A DNA stretch of 11,723 nt from UBA1724 sp963611685 (GCA_963611685.1 CAVDSU010000072.1:1-11723), one strand, 5' to 3'; shown: positions 1-8,057, counted from the first letter of the stretch. Numbers and translations: made by a program. Notes: generated from the letters alone by a model not told the origin.

Positions 1-8
1 TGGCCCCA

Positions 9-87
9 CTTTCTGCAGGACCGCCGTAGCCTTTGCGAAAGCCTTAGCGAATGTGGTCTCCCCCCCTTTCTGCAGGGCCGCCGTAGC
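9..87. repeat. 22-bp direct repeat pair, 57-bp period
   Basis: The segment at 9-30 (CTTTCTGCAGG-A-CCGCCGTAGC) recurs at 66-87 with a single A to G change. The two copies start 57 bp apart. The sequence between them is not itself repeated. The pair may belong to an intergenic repeat family that continues beyond the left edge of the window. No function can be assigned. Confidence 0.7.
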
Positions 88-90
88 GCT

Positions 91-136
91 GGCGGAGGCG
101 GGGGCTTCTTCCGCCTTAGGCTCCTTCCGCCTTTTT
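91..136 (+). terminator. Possible terminator of a gene left of the window
   Basis: GGCGGA at 91-96 can pair with TCCGCC at 126-131, which is followed at once by TTTTT (132-136). A second TCCGCC at 110-115 competes for the same arm. The loop is long (29 nt) and the stem short, so this is only a weak intrinsic-terminator candidate for a plus-strand gene ending before the window. Confidence 0.25.
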
Positions 137-151
137 CTCCCCTAGGGTCAT

Positions 152-198
152 TTGAGGGTGAAAAAGGGCGGGCGCGGTTTATAGTACCCCACCCGCCC
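152..198 (+). promoter_or_regulatory. Candidate SNF2 promoter region with GC-rich hairpin
   Basis: TATAGT at 180-185 resembles a sigma-70 -10 box. The only -35-like hexamer, TTGAGG at 152-157, is 22 nt upstream, which is too far for a normal promoter. A 7-bp inverted repeat, GGGCGGG (166-172) and CCCGCCC (192-198), brackets the TATAGT, so the box lies in the loop of a potential hairpin. It could be an operator-like site or simple GC-rich structure. The transcription start is not known. Confidence 0.25.
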
Positions 199-405
199 GT
201 CCCGGGAGGGTGTTCGCGGTCGAAGTTCCCCAGAAAATGGGTCTTGGCCTGTGGACGAGTGTCCGGCGCGTCCTGTACTTTTTTGTGTTGAGTCGCGGGG
301 CGTTGTTTTGAGCCGGTCGTTGTTTTTATCGAATCCGCCCAGTTGGAGTTGCGTTGGAGAGTGCCCGGACTGGGGGATTTGTTTTTGTATTGAGGCGTTT
401 CTGTC

Positions 406-3400
406 ATGCCCGTCAAAAAGTCCCGTTCCCAGTCGTCCGTCAAGAAGAAGCAGCAGACTGACGCCCCCGAGAATCGCATTCTCGAGGAGGTCCTGAAGGC
501 CATAGGCCGTCCCGTCTCGTCCCAGGAACTATTGAATGTCCTGTTGTTATTGGGGCATGGCGAGTTCGAGGTCTTCCGTCGCATGACGGAGGGTGACATT
601 GCGGACTGCCTGTCCCGTCTTGTGGAGGGGGGCCGTGTCGTGTGTCCCTCGGAGGGGCTCTTTGGCGCGGAGGCGAAGGATTCTCGTGAGCTCCGGGAGA
701 TCTTCGGCAAGCCCGAATATGCGCCCTTGCCCGACGCCATCTTCCATGCGCTGCCCAGCGTGGACATCCATGGCCAGACCTCCCGGGAGAATCTCCAGCG
801 GGATATCAAGAATGCCTTCTATAGCCAGAACATCGCCCTGCTGAACCAGGTGCTCGTCGTCATGCGCGACTCCTTCCCCCGGGACTACGCGCGCACGGAC
901 CTCTTCGATTTCCTCTTCGACGAAGACGAAGAGTGGCTGCTCTCTCTCCCCGAGGCCTTCCTGCTGGTCTGCGCATGGCGACTGCTGCCCTCCGCCGCCC
1001 TCAGCATGCGCCCCGTCCGGAAGCTGGCGGAGCGCGTCTACGCCCTGGCGGAGAATGCCCAGCCCATGGCGGTCACCGCCATGCTGGACTACGCGCTGCT
1101 CTGCGGCGACTGGCGGGTGTTGCCGAATCTCCTGCGGCGACTGCAGTCCGGAGCGCCGCTGTTGCTGCGCCGCGGCTGGAGCCGCTTCCTGGCGGGTCGT
1201 GACGAGGAGGCCATTGTCGCCTTCCGGGACGCCCTGGACCGCATTCGTCAATCGGCCCACACGCACAATGGCTATTTCCAGACCGTGGGTGGCGTCTTTG
1301 CGGTGCTGGCGCTCCTGCGCGAGGGTTCCCCGGCGTCGTTGCATTTGGCGCGTTTCTACGCTAAAAGCGGCGCGGCCAACGACACTCCCCATGGCGTCGT
1401 GTACACCCTCCTGGAGAGTGTAGTGCAGGCAAAGGCCAATCCAGATCTGCCGCCCGTCAATCCCGTCTGGCACTCCGATTGCCGTCTGAATACCTTCTTT
1501 GCCTGCCTGGCCCATTTTTGGCTCACCGGCACCCTGGATGGCTCCCAGCGCATGCTGCTGGAGGATGTCTCCGCGGCGGCGCTCCATGGCGGCTACCAGT
1601 GGATTGCCGAGGAGTGCCAGGAGCTCCTGCGGCGCCTGGAGAGCCAGGGCGCGGCCTTCAGCCGTTGGCACGACCCCGCACACAGCCGGCTGCCCTTCGC
1701 CATTGACTGCGTGCTCACCCGCAACAGCTGGGTGGAGCGCTTTGCAAAATTGGGCCAGGTGCTGGAGGAACTCCCCCAGAACAGCGACACCCGCCTCGCC
1801 TGGAGCGTCAATACCGACCAGGCCGATCGCGGCATCCTGACCGTCAAGCCCATCGAGCAGCACTCCACGCGCCGGGGAAAGACCCTGGGCGTCCGCGACC
1901 GCTGGACCAAGGGCCGCCGCTTTACCGCGTATCGCGACTGGACCTTCGGGAGCCTGGACCGCACCCGTCAGGCGCCCGTGGGAGAACTCCTCTTCCTGGG
2001 ACTGACCCCACAGGATTGCTATGCCTGCGACCTCCTTCGCGAGACCGAGGCGCTCTTGAAAAACTCCCCGCAGGAGGCCCCCTACGCCTGGGCGAAGGTC
2101 ATCCAGGCCCTGGTGGGACACCCCCGCGTGATGCTGGAGGGCGGTGACGGACAGACCCTCCGCTGCGTGAACTGCGAGCCCGTCATCCAGGTGACGCAGG
2201 TCGGTGACGACCTCCAGTACCACCTGCTGCCCGATGCCCCCGCAGACGCCGATTGCGTCGTGCGCCTGGAGCAGGGCGACCAGCTGGCGGTCTACTCCTT
2301 CCCCACGCCCTACCGGCATCTCCGCGACGCCCTGGCAGGAGACTTCCAGGTGCCCGGAGTCCTTTCCTCCGAAAACCAGCAGGTCCTCTCCAAGATGGTG
2401 CGGAATTTCCGCGTCATCTCCCAGGATCCCCTCCCGGGACTGGACCTGGAGCCCAATCTCACCGACACCATCCCCTGCGTCCAGCTGACTCCCCGGGACA
2501 AGGGCCTGCGGGTGGAATTCCTGGTGCGACCCTTCGGCGCCGCGGCACCCTACTACACCCCCGGCGAGGGACCGCTGGAGATGATCCTCCCCAGCAGCGA
2601 GAAGCCCTTCCGCATGGTCCGCGACGTCCAGCGGGAGCTCGCCTTGGCCGAGGAGTTGGTCACGGCGTGCCCGATGCTCTCCGAAAATGGCCGCGAGAAG
2701 GACTGGATTTGGAATGTTGAGGGCATGAGCTGCTACGAGCTTACCATCGCCCTCAAGGAGCAGATGCAATGCGGAAAGTGCCACGTCCAGTGGCCCTCCG
2801 ACAACCGCTTCATCTGCCGCCGGACCCTCACCATGAGCAATGTCTCTCTCCACACCCAGAGCTACCTCTCCTGGTTCTCGGTGGAGGGCGAGGTGAAGCT
2901 GGAGGACTCCGACGCCACTGCCACCCTGGCGGATCTGGTCCACGCCGTGGCCGAAAAGAAGCGCTTCGTCACCCTGGACGACGGCCAGGTGGTGGCGCTC
3001 TCCGAAAAGCTCCGGGAGCAGCTGAGCGCCCTGAGCCGTCTGGGCGACCTCAATGGCGGCGGCATGCGGATCTGCCAATTCCTCATGCCCTTCCTGAGCC
3101 GCGAACTGGAGAATTTCCCGGGCGCCGAGCTGCCCCCCGAATCCAATGCGTGGATCCAGCAGTACAACCACGCCATGGAGGAGAAGCCCGCCGTGCCCGC
3201 CGGACTCCAGGCCACCCTTCGCCCCTATCAGGAAGAGGGATTCCTGTGGCTCTCGCGCCTGGATCGCGCCGGCGCCGGCGCCTGCTTGGCAGACGACATG
3301 GGTCTGGGAAAGACCGTCCAGGCCATCACGCTGGTTCTGGCGAAGGCCGAGGAGGGCCCCACGCTGGTCGTGGCGCCGACCTCCGTCTGCGCAAATTGGC

Positions 3401-4587
3401 AGCACGAATTCCGCCATTTCGCGCCCTCTCTGGAGTGCCAGGTCTTCGGTCCCGGCGACCGCGAGGAGGCCTTCCGGCGCCTGGGACCCCGCCATGTCAT
3501 GATCGCCAGCTATGGTCTGCTCCAGAGCGAACAGCAGTCGTTCCGCAAGATCCAGTGGCGTGTGGCCATCCTGGACGAGGCCCAGGCCATCAAGAACTCC
3601 CACGCCAAGCGCTCCCAGGCCGCCCTGGAGATCCACGCGGACTTCCGCGTGGTCACCACCGGCACACCCGTCGAAAATAACCTCAACGAGCTCTGGAGCA
3701 TCTTCAATTTCATCATCCCCGGACTCCTGGGCACCCGCGAGGGCTTCCAGCATCGCTTCGCGACCGCCATCGAGCACGACAACAACAAGGACGCGACCCA
3801 GAATCTCCGCGGCATTGTCAGCCCCTTCCTGCTGCGGCGACGCAAGGACCAGGTCCTCAACGACCTGCCCCCCAAGGAGGAGATCGACTACCCCGTGGAG
3901 CTCGGCGACAAGGAGCGCGAATTCTACGACAATCTGCGCCGGCAGATCCTCCGGGATCTGGAGTCCCGCGACGAGAGCGAGGGCCAGAAGCACATCCGCG
4001 TCCTCTCCGGCATCACCAAGCTCCGCCTGGCCGTGGACCATCCGCGGCTGGTGCCTGGCGGCGAGGGACTCTCCGGCGCCAAGCTGGAGGCATTCCTGGA
4101 ATTGCTGCGGCGCATCCTTCGCAGTGATCACAAGGTGCTGGTATTCAGTCAGTTCGTGAAATTCCTGGAGATTGTCCGCGAGACTCTGGACGAAGAGGGC
4201 ATCGCCTACGAATATCTGGATGGCGCCCGCACTCCCAAGGAGCGCGCCGCCGCCGTGGAGAATTTCCAGACTGGCGATGTGCCTGTCTTCCTCATCAGCC
4301 TGAAGGCCGGCGGACTCGGCTTGAACCTGACGCAGGCCGACTACGTGATCCACCTGGATTCCTGGTGGAATCCCGCCGTGGAGAACCAGGCCTCCGACCG
4401 CGCTCACCGCCTGGGACAGCACAAGAAGGTCACCATCTACCACCTCCAGACGGTCAATACCATCGAGGACAAGATCAAGGCGCTCCACAAGCGGAAGCGG
4501 GATCTTGCCGACAACCTGCTGACCGGCGCGGATACCATCGAGACCGTCCCGCTGGAAGAACTGCTGAAGCTCCTGCGCGAAGGCTGA
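406..4587 (+). CDS. Large SNF2-family DNA helicase/translocase (1393 aa)
   Basis: An ATP-driven double-stranded DNA translocase of the SWI2/SNF2 type, presumably cytoplasmic and acting on DNA-bound protein or nucleic-acid structures. The target is not known. The helicase core lies in the last third: LRPYQ (938-942) opens it, Walker A is DDMGLGKT (963-970), Walker B is DEAQ (1057-1060), motif III is TGTP (1085-1088), motif V is near AGGLGLNL (about 1300-1307) and motif VI is QASDRAHRLGQ (1328-1338). All key residues are present, so the ATPase should work. The N-terminus is basic and Lys/Ser/Gln-rich (1-21), followed by a stretch resembling a winged helix (about 25-95), a long alpha-helical region that looks like a TPR-type solenoid (about 110-460) and unassigned sequence to about 850. 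A C-x2-C and a third Cys (C789, C792, C804) are visible but do not make a complete zinc site. Bacterial SNF2 proteins are often 900-1100 aa, so this one is long. ATG 406 has GAGG 10 nt upstream. The first 50 codons use TTA and CTA, which the rest of the gene avoids. Confidence 0.95.
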   Translation: MPVKKSRSQSSVKKKQQTDAPENRILEEVLKAIGRPVSSQELLNVLLLLGHGEFEVFRRMTEGDIADCLSRLVEGGRVVCPSEGLFGAEAKDSRELREIFGKPEYAPLPDAIFHALPSVDIHGQTSRENLQRDIKNAFYSQNIALLNQVLVVMRDSFPRDYARTDLFDFLFDEDEEWLLSLPEAFLLVCAWRLLPSAALSMRPVRKLAERVYALAENAQPMAVTAMLDYALLCGDWRVLPNLLRRLQSGAPLLLRRGWSRFLAGRDEEAIVAFRDALDRIRQSAHTHNGYFQTVGGVFAVLALLREGSPASLHLARFYAKSGAANDTPHGVVYTLLESVVQAKANPDLPPVNPVWHSDCRLNTFFACLAHFWLTGTLDGSQRMLLEDVSAAALHGGYQWIAEECQELLRRLESQGAAFSRWHDPAHSRLPFAIDCVLTRNSWVERFAKLGQVLEELPQNSDTRLAWSVNTDQADRGILTVKPIEQHSTRRGKTLGVRDRWTKGRRFTAYRDWTFGSLDRTRQAPVGELLFLGLTPQDCYACDLLRETEALLKNSPQEAPYAWAKVIQALVGHPRVMLEGGDGQTLRCVNCEPVIQVTQVGDDLQYHLLPDAPADADCVVRLEQGDQLAVYSFPTPYRHLRDALAGDFQVPGVLSSENQQVLSKMVRNFRVISQDPLPGLDLEPNLTDTIPCVQLTPRDKGLRVEFLVRPFGAAAPYYTPGEGPLEMILPSSEKPFRMVRDVQRELALAEELVTACPMLSENGREKDWIWNVEGMSCYELTIALKEQMQCGKCHVQWPSDNRFICRRTLTMSNVSLHTQSYLSWFSVEGEVKLEDSDATATLADLVHAVAEKKRFVTLDDGQVVALSEKLREQLSALSRLGDLNGGGMRICQFLMPFLSRELENFPGAELPPESNAWIQQYNHAMEEKPAVPAGLQATLRPYQEEGFLWLSRLDRAGAGACLADDMGLGKTVQAITLVLAKAEEGPTLVVAPTSVCANWQHEFRHFAPSLECQVFGPGDREEAFRRLGPRHVMIASYGLLQSEQQSFRKIQWRVAILDEAQAIKNSHAKRSQAALEIHADFRVVTTGTPVENNLNELWSIFNFIIPGLLGTREGFQHRFATAIEHDNNKDATQNLRGIVSPFLLRRRKDQVLNDLPPKEEIDYPVELGDKEREFYDNLRRQILRDLESRDESEGQKHIRVLSGITKLRLAVDHPRLVPGGEGLSGAKLEAFLELLRRILRSDHKVLVFSQFVKFLEIVRETLDEEGIAYEYLDGARTPKERAAAVENFQTGDVPVFLISLKAGGLGLNLTQADYVIHLDSWWNPAVENQASDRAHRLGQHKKVTIYHLQTVNTIEDKIKALHKRKRDLADNLLTGADTIETVPLEELLKLLREG

Positions 4588-4643
4588 TTTCGCGCTTGGC
4601 AGGGGAGTCGTTGGCGGCGAGTTGGCAAGGTGCCGCAGGCGCT

Positions 4644-4669
4644 CTTCCGCCTACCGGCGGTGCATTTTT
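4644..4669 (+). terminator. Palindromic repeat and T-run after the SNF2 gene
   Basis: CCGCC (4647-4651), loop TACC and GGCGG (4656-4660) form a short GC hairpin, followed 4 nt later by TTTTT (4665-4669). The hairpin belongs to a module, CTTCCGCCTRCCGGCGG, that recurs elsewhere in this window (around 8037-8053 and 11686-11704). It is a plausible weak terminator for the SNF2 gene, 57 nt past its stop, and may equally be a REP-like element. If it terminates, the HAD gene at 4694 needs its own promoter in about 25 nt, which I cannot see, so partial read-through is likely. Confidence 0.45.
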
Positions 4670-4693
4670 CCCCATTTGGCTCTTTTACGCGCT

Positions 4694-5446
4694 ATGAACA
4701 CGTTGCTTGCATTGGATTTCGACGGCGTCATCTGTGATTCTGCGCCGGAAAACGCCGCCACTGCCTGGCGTTGCTGCTGTGCCCTCTGGCCAGAGCGCTT
4801 CCGCGGAGACGTGCCGCAGCAGCAGATCCAGCGCTTCTGCCAGGAGTTGCGCCCCTACATGGAGACCGGCTACCAGTCCATTCTCCAGACCTGGCTCCTC
4901 TGGTCCGGAGCGCCGCTCTCCCGCGCGACCACCGAATTCGCCGCGGAATTGGATGGCGTCTTGGCGGAGGCGAAGCAGGACAAGGCGTCGTTGAAGGCGC
5001 TCTTTGGCGGCGAGCGCGACCGCTGGCTTTCCGAGGACGAGAATGGCTGGCTCTCCTACAATCGCTTCTATCCCGGCGCCGCCGACGCCCTGCGGGAGCT
5101 CCTTTCCCGGGCGGAGGTCCGGATTCTGACCACCAAGGAGGAGCGCTTTGTCTCCCGACTCATGGCGCGGGAGGGCGTCGCCTTCCCCGAGGAGAAGATC
5201 TTCGGCTTGGGGCGGATTCGCAACAAGCAGGAGACTCTTCTGGAGTGGAGCCGCGAGGGCGCGCTGGTCTTCGTGGAGGACCGCCTGGCCACCCTGGAGC
5301 GCATGGAGGGCATCGCGGGCCTGGAAAAGACCGCGCTCGTCTTCGCCGACTGGGGATACAGCACCCCGGAGCAGCGCGCCGCCGCCGCCGCGGATCCCCG
5401 CATCCGCGTGATCGAAAAGCCCTGCCAGCTACAGGAGCTCGTCTGA
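4694..5446 (+). CDS. HAD-superfamily hydrolase (250 aa)
   Basis: A cytoplasmic haloacid-dehalogenase-like phosphohydrolase; the substrate cannot be told from sequence. Motif I is LDFDGVICDS, with nucleophile D8 and acid/base D10. Motif II is the Thr in RILTTK (T146/T147), motif III is K178 in RNKQET, and motif IV is the acidic pair E195-D196 in VFVEDR. The set is complete, so the protein should bind Mg2+ and turn over a phosphomonoester. A helical cap domain of the C1 type fills residues 15-130. Length and order match the phosphoglycolate-phosphatase-like HAD proteins, but I would not assign that substrate. The start is the ATG directly before the motif I strand; the in-frame extension upstream to 4622 is Arg-rich and overlaps the repeat/terminator. 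No clear Shine-Dalgarno precedes it. The stop is 2 nt from the next ATG, so the two genes are almost certainly co-translated. Confidence 0.88.
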   Translation: MNTLLALDFDGVICDSAPENAATAWRCCCALWPERFRGDVPQQQIQRFCQELRPYMETGYQSILQTWLLWSGAPLSRATTEFAAELDGVLAEAKQDKASLKALFGGERDRWLSEDENGWLSYNRFYPGAADALRELLSRAEVRILTTKEERFVSRLMAREGVAFPEEKIFGLGRIRNKQETLLEWSREGALVFVEDRLATLERMEGIAGLEKTALVFADWGYSTPEQRAAAAADPRIRVIEKPCQLQELV

Positions 5447-5448
5447 TT

Positions 5449-5991
5449 ATGGCCCTCTACCGCACTCTCTCGGTTCTGGCGGGACTGCTGGCGTTCGCCT
5501 GCGCGGTCTTCGCCGCCTGCGCCCTCCCCCGCCATCCCCGCTGGGCAACCGCAATCCCCCGCTGGAAGATCCCCGGAATGGCCCTGGGGACACTGGTCTT
5601 GATGGACTGCGCATTCGAGGCGGGGCGACTCCTCCCCGGCACACAGTGGCCCGCCGTCTTTTGGCTGCTGGTCCCCGTGACCCTCGTGCTTGCCTGGAAG
5701 ACCCTGGATTTCCTCTTCGCACGGGCATTTGCCGGCGCATGGGTGCTTCTGGTGAATTATCTCATCCAGAATGCCTTCGCATACTATTGCGGCATCCGAC
5801 CACTCTATGCCGTGGCCGCCCTGGTCTGGGGCGTCTGCGCCACCATCGCCCTCTTCGCGCCCTGGCAATTCCGGAATCTCCTGGAGAGCTGCGCAAAAGA
5901 CGCGAAGGGCCTCCCCAATCGCATCCTCCTCGGCGTCGGTGCCATCACCGGACTCCTGATGGCGCTCCTCCCCTTCGTGGGACGCACCTAG
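5449..5991 (+). CDS. Small polytopic membrane protein (180 aa), unknown function
   Basis: I do not recognise the family. The sequence is strongly hydrophobic, with about five or six likely membrane spans: roughly 6-26, 43-58, 66-84, 93-112, 117-137 and 158-176, with short Arg/Lys/Pro-rich connectors such as RHPRWATAIPRWK. No catalytic motif, lipobox or soluble domain is visible. The start follows the HAD stop by 2 nt, and AGGAG at 5433-5437, inside the end of the HAD gene, lies 11 nt upstream, which supports this start and translational coupling. A membrane partner or a transporter/lipid-related protein linked to the HAD phosphatase is possible, but nothing in the sequence fixes that. The codon use matches its neighbours. 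Confidence 0.8.
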   Translation: MALYRTLSVLAGLLAFACAVFAACALPRHPRWATAIPRWKIPGMALGTLVLMDCAFEAGRLLPGTQWPAVFWLLVPVTLVLAWKTLDFLFARAFAGAWVLLVNYLIQNAFAYYCGIRPLYAVAALVWGVCATIALFAPWQFRNLLESCAKDAKGLPNRILLGVGAITGLLMALLPFVGRT

Positions 5992-6032
5992 AATACCGCC
6001 GCCACGGCTATATTTTCAAGGCGTCCTCAAAT

Positions 6033-6066
6033 AAATCCCCGGTACTCTCGCGTACGCGGGGATTTT
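6033..6066. terminator. Hairpin with flanking A and T runs between 5991 and 6106
   Basis: AAATCCCC (6033-6040) pairs with GGGGATTT (6058-6065), and the inner GTAC (6042-6045) can pair with GTAC (6052-6055). The 3' arm runs into TTTT, and the 5' side is A-rich, so the hairpin could terminate in either direction. It most likely ends the HAD/membrane-protein transcript. The GH20 start is only 40 nt beyond, so if its promoter lies before the hairpin (TATATT at 6009-6014), the hairpin would sit in the GH20 leader. Confidence 0.55.
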
Positions 6067-6105
6067 CTGTTCCCATACCCCTCCTCCCACGCCTAGAAAC
6101 CGAAC

Positions 6106-7947
6106 ATGATCGCTCTCCTCCCCACTCCGAAAAAAGCCTCCTTCTCCCAGCAGGACTCCTTCCGCTGGGCTGCGCTGGAGAACCTCCTGCTGCCTCGCGA
6201 CTACACTCCCGCGCTGCTCCAGGCAGTCCTTACTTTCGCAGAGGAATACGAGGCCATCATCGGCACTCGTCCCCGCTTGGGCGTGGCGGGACAGGCCTTC
6301 GAACGCCCCGGCATCACGCTGGAATTCGCCGAGGGCTTCGACACTGACGCATACGCAATCTTGGCATCTGCGCAGGGCGTGGTGGTGAGAGCCTCCACCG
6401 AAGCGGGGCTTTTCTACGGCATACAGACGCTGCGACAGCTGCTCTCCCAGACCAAAGAGGTCTGCCCCGCCTGCGAAATCCAGGACGCCCCCGACTTCGC
6501 GGTCCGCGGCTTCTACCACGATGTCACCCGCAGCGCCGTCCCCACCCTGGAGACGCTGTGCAAGCTGGTGGACAAGATGAGCTTCTACAAGCTGAACCAG
6601 CTGCAGCTCTACGTGGAGCATACCTTCGCCTTTGCCCGCCACTGCGACATCTGGCAGGGCGCCGATCCCCTTACCGCCGAGGAGGTCCTCCGACTCCAGG
6701 ACTACTGCGAGGCGCGACATGTGGAGCTGGTGCCCTCCATCTCCACCTTCGGACACCTCTATACCGCCCTGCGCAGCAAGCGACTGGAGGACCTGAACGA
6801 GCTGGACGTGAAGGGCTCCGAGCTGCCGTTCTCCCTCTACGACCGCATGGCGCACTACACCCTCAACCCCTCCGATCCGCGCTCCATCCAGCTGGTGACC
6901 GAGATCCTTGAGGAATACCTCCCGCTCTTCCACTCCCGCTACGCCAATATCTGCTGCGACGAAACCTTCGATCTGGGCAAGGGAAAGAATGCGCATCTGG
7001 TGAAGGACGAGGCGGACGTGAAGGCGCTCTACGTGGGCTTCCTCAAGAAGATCATGGACGTCGTGGTGAAGCTGGGCAAGGTCCCCATGTTCTGGGGCGA
7101 CATCATCGGCTCCAACCACGAGCTGATCAAGGAGCTCCCCGAGGGCGCCATCCCCCTGGAGTGGGACTACGGCCCCGAGTGCAAGCAGTGGGATACCGCC
7201 GGACTTGCCAAGGCCGCAAAAACCTTCTATGTCTGCCCCGGAACCACCGTCTGGAACCGCTGGCTCGGCGACGTCTACACTTCTCAGAAGAACATCCTGG
7301 GATATGCGAAGAAGGGACACGCCAACGGCGCCGCCGGTTTCCTCAATACCAACTGGGGGGACTTCGGAAACATCAATCTGCTCTCCAATTCCCTCTACGG
7401 TATGGCGTATGGCGCGGCGTGCTGCTGGAATGTGGACGCCGCCGAGGACCTGGACGCCTTCGAAAACGCCCTGGATGCCATCGAATTCGGTGGCGCAAAG
7501 AACCTCGCCTCCAAGTGGCGCGAATGCGCCGCCCTCTGCAAGTGCACCTGGCGCGAGCCCTCCCTCTGGGTGGACCCCACTACGGCACTCCGCGTGGAAA
7601 AGGACTGGGACGCCTGGTGCAACGCAAAGGACATCCCCGGGACTCTTCCCGTCCTGGAGAAGGCCAGCCTGGAGCTGGAGGAGGCCATTGCCTCCGCACA
7701 TCCCCTGGATGACCTCACCGCCAAGGAGCTGCGCTTCGCCGTGGAGATGAACCTCCTCAATCACCGCATCATCGGACACGTGGTGGGGACGCTCCCCGGA
7801 GACGCCTGGGCACTCGCCGATGAGCTCCGCCGACGCGAGGCACAACTCTGCGAGCTCTGGCATAAGCGCAATAAGCCCTCCGAATACCATGAGGTCCGCA
7901 CTGCACTCCTCACCCTCGCTAACCGACTGGATGCGATGAAGAAATAG
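6106..7947 (+). CDS. Family 20 glycoside hydrolase, beta-N-acetylhexosaminidase (613 aa)
   Basis: Removes terminal beta-linked GlcNAc or GalNAc by substrate-assisted catalysis, in which the 2-acetamido group is the nucleophile. The N-terminal part (1-130) looks like the GH20b-type domain, ending in TEAGLFYGIQTLRQLL (98-113), a typical lead-in. The TIM-barrel follows from about 132, with RGFYHDVTR (134-142), YVEHTF (169-174) and the catalytic Asp-Glu pair D285-E286 in CCDETFDLG. Trp-rich sugar-stacking segments follow: MFWGD (328-332), LEWDYG (351-356) and later NTNWGDFG. The C-terminal 130 residues are helical and unassigned. No signal peptide or lipobox is present, so the enzyme should be cytoplasmic and act on imported oligosaccharides such as chitobiose, mucin or N-glycan fragments. 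No good Shine-Dalgarno is visible before ATG 6106, though the next residues fit a domain start. Exo-specificity (GlcNAc or GalNAc, or a galacto-type linkage) cannot be read from the sequence. Confidence 0.93.
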   Translation: MIALLPTPKKASFSQQDSFRWAALENLLLPRDYTPALLQAVLTFAEEYEAIIGTRPRLGVAGQAFERPGITLEFAEGFDTDAYAILASAQGVVVRASTEAGLFYGIQTLRQLLSQTKEVCPACEIQDAPDFAVRGFYHDVTRSAVPTLETLCKLVDKMSFYKLNQLQLYVEHTFAFARHCDIWQGADPLTAEEVLRLQDYCEARHVELVPSISTFGHLYTALRSKRLEDLNELDVKGSELPFSLYDRMAHYTLNPSDPRSIQLVTEILEEYLPLFHSRYANICCDETFDLGKGKNAHLVKDEADVKALYVGFLKKIMDVVVKLGKVPMFWGDIIGSNHELIKELPEGAIPLEWDYGPECKQWDTAGLAKAAKTFYVCPGTTVWNRWLGDVYTSQKNILGYAKKGHANGAAGFLNTNWGDFGNINLLSNSLYGMAYGAACCWNVDAAEDLDAFENALDAIEFGGAKNLASKWRECAALCKCTWREPSLWVDPTTALRVEKDWDAWCNAKDIPGTLPVLEKASLELEEAIASAHPLDDLTAKELRFAVEMNLLNHRIIGHVVGTLPGDAWALADELRRREAQLCELWHKRNKPSEYHEVRTALLTLANRLDAMKK

Positions 7948-7976
7948 CAGTAGGACAACAGAGGGGGAAACGCGAG

Positions 7977-8005
7977 TGGCTAGCCGTTTGGCTAGCCATT
8001 TGTGT
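7977..8005 (+). terminator. Terminator after the GH20 gene
   Basis: TGGCTAGCC (7977-7985), loop GTTT, GGCTAGCCA (7990-7998) gives a perfect 9-bp stem 29 nt after the GH20 stop, followed by TTTGTGT. G.U and A-U pairs can extend the stem by about three more steps at its base. It has the shape of an intrinsic terminator with a modest T-tract. Confidence 0.6.
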
Positions 8006-8013
8006 ATATAAAG

Positions 8014-8038
8014 GGCGCCGTTTTTCAGGCGCCGTTTT
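8014..8038 (+). terminator. Second GGCGCC hairpin with T-run
   Basis: GGCGCC (8014-8019) and GGCGCC (8028-8033) pair across an 8-nt loop (GTTTTTCA), and the 3' copy is followed by GTTTT. The two halves are also a direct repeat, because GGCGCC is self-complementary. It may be a back-up terminator for the GH20 transcript. Confidence 0.4.
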
Positions 8039-8053
8039 CGCCTACCGGCGGTA
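8037..8053. repeat. Copy of the CCGCC-TRCC-GGCGG palindromic module
   Basis: TTCGCCTACCGGCGGTA matches the module after the SNF2 gene and the one near the right end of the window, with one base lost in the left arm (CGCC rather than CCGCC). The arms are CGCC and GGCG around TACC. It lies about 90 nt past the GH20 stop. Confidence 0.6.
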
Positions 8054-8057
8054 TGTA

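Larger units (their letters stand above)
1..405. other. Non-coding left flank upstream of the SNF2 gene
   Basis: I see no credible protein gene in this stretch. A GTG-initiated frame from 251 overlaps the SNF2 start out of frame and has no coding character. The left part (1-140) is C-rich and holds a direct repeat and a terminator-like hairpin. 160-200 is a GC-rich inverted repeat around a TATAGT box. 230-405 is strikingly rich in G and T and poor in A on the plus strand, and is probably the untranslated leader of the SNF2 gene. Confidence 0.6.

Noticed and set aside
251..496. GTG-initiated 81-codon frame upstream of and overlapping the SNF2 start
   Set aside because: Out of frame with SNF2, Ser/Pro/Cys-rich, and without a ribosome binding site or any family resemblance; G/T-rich leader DNA explains it.
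547..4488. Long open minus-strand frame opposite the SNF2 gene (1313 codons)
   Set aside because: Its codons coincide exactly with the SNF2 codons in opposite direction, so it only reflects avoidance of TTA, CTA and TCA. The translation has no recognisable domain and low-complexity composition.
4622..4693. N-terminal extension of the HAD protein
   Set aside because: It would be Arg/Cys-rich, covers the palindromic module and T-run, and precedes the canonical first beta-strand of the HAD fold.
6016..7890. Minus-strand open frame opposite the GH20 gene
   Set aside because: Same codon-opposition effect as for the SNF2 gene; the GH20 frame has clear catalytic motifs and the antisense frame none.
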